DNA of 64,000 nt from Flavobacterium sp. YO12 (GTDB lineage: Bacteria > Bacteroidota > Bacteroidia > Flavobacteriales > Flavobacteriaceae), in contig NZ_NRQU01000006.1 in the NCBI RefSeq assembly GCF_004119495.1, positions 1 to 64,000 on the forward strand. The letters run 5' to 3'. Every line of letters begins with the position of its first letter. Within the stretch, counting starts at the first letter, position 1. Under the pieces are notes generated by a model. It was not told the origin of the DNA. It searched no databases and saw nothing but the letters and a program-made list of their open reading frames with translations. The position numbers and the translations under genes were made by a program. Shown piece by piece: positions 54,390 through 62,388 of the stretch.

Positions 54390-54617
54390 ATGGAATTACC
54401 TAAATTTTTACTTGGAGATAATACTGATTTTCCAGATGATATTTTTATCATTCACCTTGATTACCCTAGATTTATAATCAATCTAAAAGATGATGAGGTT
54501 GAGTTTATGGAAGAAGCCGAAGATCTTGATGAAGCTGAGTTAAATGCAGAAATGGAAGGTTTGATTGTTTTGGCAAATGAGTTCTATGATCGAGAAATAG
54601 ATCGTTACGAAGAGTAG
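54390..54617 (+). CDS. Small acidic conserved hypothetical protein
   Basis: A 75-residue protein, strongly acidic (about one residue in three is Asp or Glu, for example DDEVEFMEEAEDLDEAELNAEM), with no signal peptide, membrane segment or known motif. The N-terminus MELPKFLLGDNTDFPDDIFIIHLDYPRFII looks folded. Codon use resembles its neighbours and it lies on the coding strand between two real genes with sensible spacing, so it is likely real. I do not recognise a function. Confidence 0.7.
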   Translation: MELPKFLLGDNTDFPDDIFIIHLDYPRFIINLKDDEVEFMEEAEDLDEAELNAEMEGLIVLANEFYDREIDRYEE

Positions 54618-54676
54618 AAACACACTACCCGTGTTTCTTCAAATTTTGCCTTAATCAAAAAAGTTTAAATCATCTA

Positions 54677-56611
54677 ATGAAAAATTTACGTTACTTAAAA
54701 CCTATAGTTAATTTTATTTTAATCGGATTACTGATTACTACTTTAAGCCGAATCTTTTTATTTTTTCTATTTAAAGAGAGAGTAGTAGAAACGCCAAATT
54801 TCTGGTACATTTTTCCAATCGGTTTGCGAATGGATTTGATTTTACTTTGCTATTTGTCATTTCTGCCAGCCGTTTTGATTACTTTTTTACCGAATAAATG
54901 GCTTAAGTTCACCAATAATTTTTTGGTGATTTATAGTTTTTTATTCCTGTTTCTGATTCTTTTTGTAGAATTAGCTTCACCTGATTTTGTAAAACAATAC
55001 GATACACGTCCCAATAAAATTTTCTTAGATTACCTTATTTATCCAAAAGAAGTTGTTGGAATGCTTTTAAAAAGTTATCTGACTTCCATTATCGTGACTT
55101 TTATAATTCTTGGAGTAGTTATTTATTTTGCTTTCAAAAAAGGGAAAAAATATTTTCATACAACAAGTACTCAATATAAATTCAAATTAATGGTTTTTCC
55201 ATTACTAGCATTTTTATTGTTTTTTGGTGCACGTTCAAGTCTTACTTCAAAACGTCCTATCAATGCCAGTAATGCTGTTTTTTCAACAGATCAATTGACT
55301 AATACTTTAGGATTAAACTCATTTTATACAGTTGCTTTTGCTGCTTATTCGATTAAGAATGAAGGAAACACAAAAATGTACGGTAAAATGGATGAAGCCG
55401 AAGCAATCGCTCGTGTGAAAAAATACATGATTGCTGGTCCAAACGATTTTACAGATGCTGAAATTCCTTTTCTTCATGTACAGCAGCCAGATTCTGTTAT
55501 GAAAAAGCCATACAATTTGGTGATCTTTTTACAAGAAAGTTTAGGTGCTGAATATGTTGGAATTTTAGGAGGAAAACCTTTGACACCAGAATTTGATAAA
55601 TTATCAAAAGAAGGACTATTGTTTACCAATTTGTATTGTACAGGAACAAGAAGTGTTCGCGGAATTGAAGCTGTTGTAACTGGATTTTTACCATCACCGT
55701 CAGAAAGTGTGGTAAAACTTGGAAACTCGCAGCAAGGATTTTTTACGCTTGCAGATGCTTTAAAACAAAAAGGATACGATACAAGTTTTATTTATGGAGG
55801 AATGGCCAATTTTGATAATATGGCGTCGTTTTTCAACGGAAATGGTTTTCAGGATATTGTAGATCAGGAAGATTTTGAATCTGACGGAAATAAATATGCT
55901 TTTAAAGGGACTTGGGGTTATTCTGATGAAGATTTGGTTACTAAAGCTAATAATTACTTTAAGGCAAAAGGCGATAAACCATTTTTCTCTTTAATGTTTT
56001 CGACTTCAAATCATGAACCTTTTGAATATCCTGCAGGTAGAATAAAACCTTATGATACAAAACCTGCAACGGTAAACAATGCTATGAAATATGCCGATTT
56101 TTCGATTGGAAAATTCTTTGAAATGGCTAAAAAAGAGCCTTATTTTAAAAATACAATCTTTATTGTAATTGCGGATCATAATACAAGAACGTACGGGAAA
56201 AATTTAGTACCAATAAATAAATTCCATATTCCTGCATTTATTATGGGACCTGGAGTTCCAAAAGGTGCTGTTTATAATAAATTAGCAAGCCAAATTGATA
56301 TTCCGCCAACATTACTGAGTTATTTAGGACTTCCTTTCGAAACTCCAATGGTAGGTAGAAACCTAAGTAAACTTGATGAAAAGGTACAAGGAAGAGCGAT
56401 TATGCAGTTTAATGATATTAATGCATTTAGAGTTGAAAATCAGGTTGTAATTATGCAGCCCAATTTAAAACCTCTTCAGTTTGAAGTTAAAAATGATACG
56501 ACTTTAGTTCCTGTAAAATTAAACGAAGAATTGGCAAAAGATGCCTTGGCACACGTAATTACGGCGGGTAATTTGTATAAAGAAAGCAAATATAAGCTGA
56601 GAAAAAAATAG
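54677..56611 (+). CDS. LTA synthase-family sulfatase-fold membrane protein
   Basis: A 644-residue protein with five predicted N-terminal membrane helices (about 10-33, 52-70, 82-100, 133-153 and 170-184) and a large periplasmic alkaline-phosphatase/sulfatase-fold domain (about 275-600). Metal and catalytic landmarks are Glu287 in FLQESLG, a probable nucleophilic Thr324 in CTGTRS, and VIADHNTRT. In Gram-positives relatives polymerise glycerol phosphate; in Gram-negatives they more often transfer phosphoglycerol or phosphoethanolamine to glycans or lipids. A glycan- or lipid-modifying role is inferred. Confidence 0.85.
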   Translation: MKNLRYLKPIVNFILIGLLITTLSRIFLFFLFKERVVETPNFWYIFPIGLRMDLILLCYLSFLPAVLITFLPNKWLKFTNNFLVIYSFLFLFLILFVELASPDFVKQYDTRPNKIFLDYLIYPKEVVGMLLKSYLTSIIVTFIILGVVIYFAFKKGKKYFHTTSTQYKFKLMVFPLLAFLLFFGARSSLTSKRPINASNAVFSTDQLTNTLGLNSFYTVAFAAYSIKNEGNTKMYGKMDEAEAIARVKKYMIAGPNDFTDAEIPFLHVQQPDSVMKKPYNLVIFLQESLGAEYVGILGGKPLTPEFDKLSKEGLLFTNLYCTGTRSVRGIEAVVTGFLPSPSESVVKLGNSQQGFFTLADALKQKGYDTSFIYGGMANFDNMASFFNGNGFQDIVDQEDFESDGNKYAFKGTWGYSDEDLVTKANNYFKAKGDKPFFSLMFSTSNHEPFEYPAGRIKPYDTKPATVNNAMKYADFSIGKFFEMAKKEPYFKNTIFIVIADHNTRTYGKNLVPINKFHIPAFIMGPGVPKGAVYNKLASQIDIPPTLLSYLGLPFETPMVGRNLSKLDEKVQGRAIMQFNDINAFRVENQVVIMQPNLKPLQFEVKNDTTLVPVKLNEELAKDALAHVITAGNLYKESKYKLRKK

Positions 56612-56621
56612 TTTTAAAAGA

Positions 56622-56856
56622 GGTACAAAGGAACAAAGAAGCAAAGGTTCAAAGAAACAGAGTTAATGACTTTGTTACTTTGAACCTTTTTACTTTTATG
56701 AATTTAGACAAAGAAAAGACAAGCTAGGAGAAAACCTGGGTCAAACGTAAAAGTTGGAGATTAGGCAAAAATATAGCCCGTGGTTTCAACCACGGGCTAT
56801 ATTTGATAAGAAAAAACCTTTGTCTCTTTGAACCTTTGCTACTTTGAACCTTTATT
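56622..56856. repeat. Composite inverted-repeat element with central 17-bp palindrome
   Basis: The left arm (56622-56660, with GCAAAGGTTCAAAG) is inverted at 56670-56697 and again at 56816-56852 (TTTGAACCTTTGCTACTTTG). In the middle, AAATATAGCCCGTGGTT (56769-56785) is repeated in inverted form at 56788-56804, with two bases between. The right arm overlaps the 3' end of meaB and supplies its stop codon (minus-strand GGTTCAAAGTAG). Confidence 0.7.
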
Positions 56857-57935
56857 AAAATATAATTTTAATAAACCCTGTGCAGCTGTAAAAGGTGAAA
56901 TTTCATTATTTTGAACTGCTTTTTTGTTTTGCTCTAAAAGGGAGATAATTTCAGGACTGTTATAGAAATTTTGCTTTAATTGTTCGTTTATTGTTTCCAT
57001 CATCCAAAAATGATTTTGTTCCTTTCTTTTCTCTTGAAAAAATCCTGTTTTTTTGTTAATTCGAAATACTCAGAAATTGTATTCCAAATATCTAAAATTC
57101 CATCTCTAGTTATGGCGCTGCAAGTAGTTACTTTTGGCTGCCAGTTTGATTTTTTGGGTGGAAATAAATGTAAAGCTCTGTTGAATTCCAGTTTTGCCTG
57201 ATTTGCTTTCTTGATATTATCGCCGTCTGCTTTGTTAATTACAATCGCATCTGCCATTTCCATAATACCGCGTTTAATACCTTGTAGTTCATCGCCGGCA
57301 CCAGAAATTTTCAATAAAAGAAAAAAATCTACCATGCTGTGAACAGCGGTTTCGCTTTGACCAACGCCAACTGTTTCAATAATTATAGTATCAAAACCAG
57401 CAGCTTCACATAAAATTATTGATTCACGGGTTTTGCGAGCCACACCGCCTAAAGTTTCTCCAGATGCACTTGGGCGTATAAAAGCATTTTCGTCTTTTAC
57501 CAATTCCTCCATGCGGGTTTTATCACCCAGAATACTTCCGTGTGAAATAGAACTGCTTGGATCAACAGCCAGCACAGCCACTTTTTTTCCTGCCTGTGTT
57601 AGGAAAGTTCCAAAAGCTTCAATAAAAGTACTTTTTCCAACTCCGGGAACTCCCGTAATTCCTATTCGGACAGATTTATTTGCATGAGGCAGGCAGCCGT
57701 TTATAATTTCATTTGCTTTCTCAGAATGTTCAGGATTTGTACTTTCTACAAGCGTAATGGCACGGCTGAGAGCCGTTCTATTTCCAGAAAGAATTCCAGA
57801 GATTAATTCGCCGGCAGAAGGTTGTTGTCTGCGTTTATTTTTAATTTGATTAATAGCCGAAACATTGGTGATTTCGGGAGGTGAAATTCCAGCTTTTTCA
57901 GTTAAATTACTCGACTGTTTCTTTAAACTTGACAA
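56839..57935 (-). pseudogene. meaB: Methylmalonyl-CoA mutase-associated GTPase MeaB, frameshifted near the C-terminus as sequenced
   Basis: A MeaB/ArgK-type G3E GTPase that protects and loads methylmalonyl-CoA mutase. The open frame (57000-57935, 311 residues) has P-loop [15 protein letters not shown]-type base specificity and [11 protein letters not shown], but stops after [13 protein letters not shown]. The remaining family C-terminus continues in another frame as [20 protein letters not shown] down to 56839. One extra A in the coding-strand AGAAAAGAAAGG (57022-57034) would restore about 365 residues. The last residues (GSK, stop) come from an intergenic repeat. The partner mutase genes are at 10.5-14 kb. 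Confidence 0.85.
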
Positions 57936-57993
57936 AATACTTTTTTAATAACGTAAAAGTACTGAAAACAAAAACAGTTTCAAAAAGTTAGTT

Positions 57994-58184
57994 TGCCACG
58001 AATTACACGAATTTACACGAATTTGTTATCATATTTTTTTCTTCCCGAACGAAGTCGAAGGGCATGCCAGTAACTCTGCAATCAAAATAGACAAGCTTTG
58101 TCGAGCTGCTTGTGTGTCCTTCGACTTCGCTCAGGATGACGAACGTGTTATTAGCTAAAAAAATAATTCATGTAATTCGTGGCA
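57994..58184. repeat. Nested inverted-repeat element near 58 kb
   Basis: The outer arms are TGCCACGAATTACACGAATT (57994-58013) and AATTCATGTAATTCGTGGCA (58165-58184), inverted with one difference. The inner arms CGAAGTCGAAGG (58050-58061) and CCTTCGACTTCG (58118-58129) are perfect. It occupies most of the gap between meaB and the downstream reductase-like gene. I see no gene in it. Confidence 0.75.
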
Positions 58185-58234
58185 AAAAAACTTAGCAGCT
58201 TAGAACCTTAGTTTCTTAGAGCCTTTAAAAAAAA

Positions 58235-58876
58235 TTAATATCCAGCTGTAAATCGTACTTGATGATGTTTTGGGTTTTCAACTTCATCAGCGATAACAAC
58301 TGCCAGATCCTCTACAGATAAGATGCTTCTTTGTTCGTCATTAAAAACAGGGTTTTCTAGGCCTAAACGATATTTACCAGTTCTTCCTGTTTTAGTTCCC
58401 GCATGCATTTCAAACGCTGGACTAAAAAATACCCAGTCTAAATCTTTTTCTTCTTTAATTATATTTAAGTAGTTTCTAGCTGCATTTGCGCCATTAAAGA
58501 TTTCCTTTGGAAAATCTGGAGTATCTACTGCTTGTAAATCTGGTGCAACAAATAAACTTCCCGCACCTCCAATGGTAATAAAACGTTTTACACCTGATTT
58601 TTTTACTGCTTCTTGTATTGCCTTTGATCCGTTTAGGAAATCATCATAAATATTAGGATTCGTCCATCCTGGATTAAAAGCATTTACTACAACATCGTGT
58701 CCTTTTAAAGCTTCTGCCAAAGCATCAACATTAAAAACATCCGCTGCAATCCAAGTTGCATTTGTACTGTCTTTTGGATTTCGAGCAATTGCCGAAATAT
58801 CGTGTTTTCTATCTGCTAATTCGTTTAAGATGGCTGAGCCAACAAATCCTGTAGCTCCAATAATTGCGATTTTCAT
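58235..58876 (-). CDS. NAD(P)-binding SDR-fold protein (YwnB-like)
   Basis: A 213-residue atypical short-chain dehydrogenase with a single Rossmann fold. The motif IGATGFVGSAILNEL opens the protein, followed by ISAIARNPKD and a VEDLAVVIADEVENP segment. It lacks the classical YxxxK, as in NmrA/YwnB-like NAD(P)H-binding proteins, which often act as redox sensors or reductases. It follows an Rrf2-type regulator by 57 bases on the same strand, the arrangement of ywnA-ywnB in Bacillus. Confidence 0.85.
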   Translation of the reverse strand: MKIAIIGATGFVGSAILNELADRKHDISAIARNPKDSTNATWIAADVFNVDALAEALKGHDVVVNAFNPGWTNPNIYDDFLNGSKAIQEAVKKSGVKRFITIGGAGSLFVAPDLQAVDTPDFPKEIFNGANAARNYLNIIKEEKDLDWVFFSPAFEMHAGTKTGRTGKYRLGLENPVFNDEQRSILSVEDLAVVIADEVENPKHHQVRFTAGY

Positions 58877-58933
58877 AATATATAAATTTATTTAGTAATA
58901 AAAAATGTTACAGTTTAGGATAAAAAAATAGTT

Positions 58934-59341
58934 TTAAAATTGGTTCGAAAAATCTTCAAGCGAAATATTTTCTAATTGTGCGCTCACTTTCTGATTCATT
59001 TCTCTATATAAATCAGCTAGATTTTGATTGATTTTTTTTCCAACAGGACAATCTGGGTTAGGTTCATTTTTTGCATACCCCAAATTAATAGTTTCAAAAG
59101 TCATTTCAAAAATCTCTTTTAAAGTCAATTTCGCTGCATCTACGGCCAATTTTGTTCCGCCATTTTTTCCTTCTTTACTTTCTACAATATGATGTGCTTT
59201 TAGGTTTGCGATTTCTTTTCGAACCAAAACAGGATTTAAATTGATACTGCCGGCAATAAACTCTGATGATAAATAATCATTAGGGAATTTAGTCAGCAAA
59301 GTAAGAATGTGAATCGTTATGGCAAATTTACCTGAAATCAT
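58934..59341 (-). CDS. Rrf2-family transcriptional regulator (YwnA-like)
   Basis: A 135-residue Rrf2 winged-helix protein. The N-terminal HTH reads KFAITIHILTLLTKFPNDYLSSEFIAGSINLNPVLVRKEI, with the family wing SKEGKNGGTKLA. It lacks the three-cysteine cluster of iron-sulfur Rrf2 proteins such as IscR or NsrR; the only nearby cysteine is in PDCPVG. This places it in the cluster-less YwnA-like branch. It precedes a YwnB-like gene that it probably regulates, inferred from position. Confidence 0.88.
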   Translation of the reverse strand: MISGKFAITIHILTLLTKFPNDYLSSEFIAGSINLNPVLVRKEIANLKAHHIVESKEGKNGGTKLAVDAAKLTLKEIFEMTFETINLGYAKNEPNPDCPVGKKINQNLADLYREMNQKVSAQLENISLEDFSNQF

Positions 59342-59360
59342 ACTGTAATAAAATATGTTA

Positions 59361-59368
59361 CAAATATA
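59361..59368 (-). promoter_or_regulatory. -7 promoter element of the Rrf2-type operon
   Basis: Minus-strand TATATTTG matches TAnnTTTG, 19 bases upstream of the start codon. Confidence 0.45.
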
Positions 59369-59520
59369 AAAAGCTTTGACGGAATAAAAAAGATTTTAAC
59401 TAAAAATTAATTTTTGAATGAAATGAGACTGATGTTTTAAAATAAAATGATTTGAGAACTCGAGTGTTTTTTATTAGTATTAGATTTGTAGTTAATTTGT
59501 GTCACTCTCAATTTATTACG

Positions 59521-60603
59521 ATGAAATTTAAATTAAGATTCCTTTTCTTTTATTGTTTTTCAACTTTGATGTATGGGCAAAATCATGCGCAATATGCAGA
59601 TTCTATTCGTGTTGCACACGCAATTCCAGAATTGAGTTATGCCGTTGTTAATGGCAGTAAAACGTTAGAAATTAATACATCAGGATTGCATTCGATAGGT
59701 TTAACAGATGCAGCTTCGTTAAATGACCGATTTCATATTGGTTCGAATACAAAAGCGATGACAGCTTTTATTATTGCAAAATATGTTGAAAAAGGAAAAC
59801 TGAAATGGACGTCTAAATTTTTTGATTTATTTCCAGATTTAAAGAAAACTTCAAAACCAGAATATTACGATATAACTCTCGAGAAATTATTGTCGCACCA
59901 AGCCAAAATTCAGCCTTTTCAGGGAGAAAATGACCCGGCATTTCCTAATTTTACAGGCACTCATCAAGAGAAAAGAAATCAGTTTGGAAAATTTGTACTT
60001 ACCTTAAATCCTGCAGAAATAGAGGCTGACCACAAATATGTTTATTCTAATGCAGGTTACGCGCTCGCCACAATGATGGTCGAAAAAGTGAGCGGAAAAA
60101 GCTGGGAAAAATTGGTTGATGAGGTTTTTAATAAAGATTTGAAACTTGATGTTAAATTGTCATGGCCAGAAAATGTAAAAGCAAAAGATACATGGGGACA
60201 TTCTTTTGAAAACAATAAATTAAGTCCTGTTCCTTCAAATACAGATTATCATTTAGATTATACAGAACCTGCGGGTGATATTAATATCAAACTTACTGAT
60301 TATATTAAGTTTGTTCAGCTCAATATTCAGGGGCTTCAAGGTCAGGATAATTATTTAAAAGCAAGTACTTATCGTTTTATTCATAAAGGAATTGAAGGTT
60401 ATTCTTTGGGTTGGTTTAATAGTTATGAGAACAATCAAGACTTTTCGACGCATTCAGGAACTGCCGGAACTTATTATACTATTGCTTCTATCGACCGTAA
60501 AAAGTTTATTGGTTATATCATTTTTACCAATTCTTTTAATGAAGCAACAGTTAATGGGGTGAGATTATTAATGAGAAAATTAAAAAAGGATTACGGAAGC
60601 TAA
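59521..60603 (+). CDS. Exported serine hydrolase, beta-lactamase/penicillin-binding fold
   Basis: A 360-residue class C beta-lactamase-fold protein, started at the ATG at 59521 where a signal peptide begins (MKFKLRFLFFYCFSTLMYG). The catalytic tetrad S75-x-x-K78 lies in GSNTKAMT, the YxN motif in YVYSNAGYA, and an HSGTAGTYY motif stands in the K/H-T-G position. Such proteins include D-amino peptidases, esterases and EstB-type enzymes; true beta-lactamase activity is not implied. It is periplasmic and its substrate is unknown. Confidence 0.85.
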   Translation: MKFKLRFLFFYCFSTLMYGQNHAQYADSIRVAHAIPELSYAVVNGSKTLEINTSGLHSIGLTDAASLNDRFHIGSNTKAMTAFIIAKYVEKGKLKWTSKFFDLFPDLKKTSKPEYYDITLEKLLSHQAKIQPFQGENDPAFPNFTGTHQEKRNQFGKFVLTLNPAEIEADHKYVYSNAGYALATMMVEKVSGKSWEKLVDEVFNKDLKLDVKLSWPENVKAKDTWGHSFENNKLSPVPSNTDYHLDYTEPAGDINIKLTDYIKFVQLNIQGLQGQDNYLKASTYRFIHKGIEGYSLGWFNSYENNQDFSTHSGTAGTYYTIASIDRKKFIGYIIFTNSFNEATVNGVRLLMRKLKKDYGS

Positions 60604-60643
60604 AATGTTTCGTTTCTATAAAAACTTACATGTAATAAAAATG

Positions 60644-60651
60644 TATTTTTG
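60644..60651 (+). promoter_or_regulatory. -7 promoter element of the AEC transporter gene
   Basis: TATTTTTG matches TAnnTTTG and ends 14 bases before the ATG at 60666, predicting a very short leader. Confidence 0.45.
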
Positions 60652-60665
60652 AGACTTTTAGCGCC

Positions 60666-61577
60666 ATGAATAATTTTATACTTATATTTTTCTTTCTTGC
60701 TTTGGGGTTGATTTTACAACATGTAAAACAATTTCCAACCCATATTTATAAGGTTTTAAATAAAATTGTCATTTATTTATGTTTGCCTGCAATTACCTTA
60801 TATCATATTCCGAAAATAAAATGGAGTAACGAATTACTGTTTCCTATAGGAGCTGGCTGGATTGCTTTTTTATTGGCATTTGTATTTTTTCATTTTTTAG
60901 GAAAAAAGTTGGGCTGGTCAAATAAATTAATTGGCTGCTTAATTTTAACCGCAGGTTTAAGTAATTCCTCTTTTCTGGGCTATCCAATTATAGAAGCTTT
61001 GTATGGCAAAAAAGGATTAGAAACCGCGATATTGGTAGATCAGCCTGGAACTTTTGTGGTAGTTTCTACTTTGGGTGTTTTTGTAGCTGCATTTTATTCT
61101 AAAGGAAGTCCAGATGCATGGAGTATTTGCAAGAAAATAATCTTTTTTCCGCCTTTTATTACTTTTGTTGCAGCCTGTTTATTGAATGTTTTTGAATATG
61201 ATTTAGAATTAAACGTACAATCTTTTTTGTTGAAAATTGGTAGTTTGGTAACACCGCTTGCTTTGCTTTCGGTAGGATTGCAGCTTACTTTTGATAGACG
61301 AAGTCAACATTGGCGATTTCTTCGTCTCGGTCTTTTTTTTAGATTGATTCTCACACCGTTTATTATTATGGTTTTGTATGTATTTGTTTTTAACCAACAT
61401 TCAGAGCCTATAAAAATAACGATTATGGAAACAGCGATGGCGCCCATGATTACGGGTGCAATTCTAGCTTCGACTTATGGTTTAAAACCAAAATTGAGCA
61501 GTATGATGATTGGTTTCGGAATTCCGATTTCGTTTGTAACCCTTGCGTTCTGGTACTTTGTGATGCGCTTTATTTAA
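60666..61577 (+). CDS. AEC (auxin efflux carrier)-family transporter
   Basis: A 303-residue inner-membrane carrier with ten predicted helices in two inverted halves of five. The first half has IYLCLPAITLYHI and GLSNSSFLGYPIIEALYG, and the second half has LVTPLALLSVGLQL and MAPMITGAILASTYGL; polar residues near these broken helices are typical of the bile acid/AEC fold. Bacterial members transport organic acids such as malate or malonate. The substrate is not evident here. Confidence 0.85.
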   Translation: MNNFILIFFFLALGLILQHVKQFPTHIYKVLNKIVIYLCLPAITLYHIPKIKWSNELLFPIGAGWIAFLLAFVFFHFLGKKLGWSNKLIGCLILTAGLSNSSFLGYPIIEALYGKKGLETAILVDQPGTFVVVSTLGVFVAAFYSKGSPDAWSICKKIIFFPPFITFVAACLLNVFEYDLELNVQSFLLKIGSLVTPLALLSVGLQLTFDRRSQHWRFLRLGLFFRLILTPFIIMVLYVFVFNQHSEPIKITIMETAMAPMITGAILASTYGLKPKLSSMMIGFGIPISFVTLAFWYFVMRFI

Positions 61578-61688
61578 TTTAAAATAGTAATTAGATAGAG
61601 AATGTAGAATTTTAACTTTTTTTTAATTCTTGCATGTTTTCTAAGTGTATTTTTTAGTTAATTTTAGAGGAACTAAAAAATATAAATT

Positions 61689-62327
61689 ATGTCAACATTA
61701 AGATTAGGCGATATAGCTCCAGATTTTCATGCAGAAACCACGCAGGGACCAATTAATTTTCATGAATGGTTAGGAGATTCTTGGGGAGTTTTGTTTTCGC
61801 ATCCAGCAGATTTTACTCCTGTTTGTACGACTGAATTAGGAACTGTAGCGAATTATGTTCCTGAGTTTACAAAAAGAAATACTAAGGTTATTGCTTTGAG
61901 TGTAGATGGTTTACAATCGCATTTAGATTGGATTAAAGACATCAACGAAACTCAGAATACTGAAGTTAATTTTCCAATTATTGCTGATGAGGATAAAAAA
62001 GTAGCTACTTTGTATGATATGCTTCATCCAAATGCAAGTGATAAATTTACCGTAAGATCTGTTTTTGTAATTGGTGCCGATAAAAAAATCAAATTGACTT
62101 TGACTTATCCAGCATCAACAGGAAGAAATTTTGACGAATTGCTTCGTGTCATTGATAGTTTGCAGTTAACAGCAAATTATAGTGTTGCTACGCCGGCAAA
62201 CTGGAAAGATGGAGAAGATGTAGTAATTGCTCCAGCAATTCCGGACAGTGATATTCCTGCGAAGTTTCCTAAAGGACATACACCTATAAAACCTTATCTG
62301 CGTATGACACCGCAGCCAAATAAATAA
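61689..62327 (+). CDS. 1-Cys peroxiredoxin (Prdx6-type)
   Basis: A 212-residue peroxidase reducing hydrogen peroxide and organic hydroperoxides. The peroxidatic cysteine is Cys46 in SHPADFTPVCTTELG. No resolving cysteine is present in the rest of the chain, and the long C-terminal extension with PANWKDGEDVVIAP is characteristic of the Prdx6 subfamily. The reductant is not evident from neighbours. It ends at a strong terminator shared with the convergent antiporter gene. Confidence 0.95.
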   Translation: MSTLRLGDIAPDFHAETTQGPINFHEWLGDSWGVLFSHPADFTPVCTTELGTVANYVPEFTKRNTKVIALSVDGLQSHLDWIKDINETQNTEVNFPIIADEDKKVATLYDMLHPNASDKFTVRSVFVIGADKKIKLTLTYPASTGRNFDELLRVIDSLQLTANYSVATPANWKDGEDVVIAPAIPDSDIPAKFPKGHTPIKPYLRMTPQPNK

Positions 62328-62332
62328 AAAAG

Positions 62333-62371
62333 AAAAAGCCACAGATTAAAATTCCTGTGGCTTTCTTTTTT
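62333..62371. terminator. Bidirectional terminator between peroxiredoxin and antiporter genes
   Basis: AAAGCCACAG and CTGTGGCTTT form a perfect 10-bp stem with a ten-base loop and T runs on both strands. The core GCCACAGATTA also occurs in the repeat near 50.3 kb. Confidence 0.85.
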
Positions 62372-62388
62372 ATATAAGTGATTAGTTT

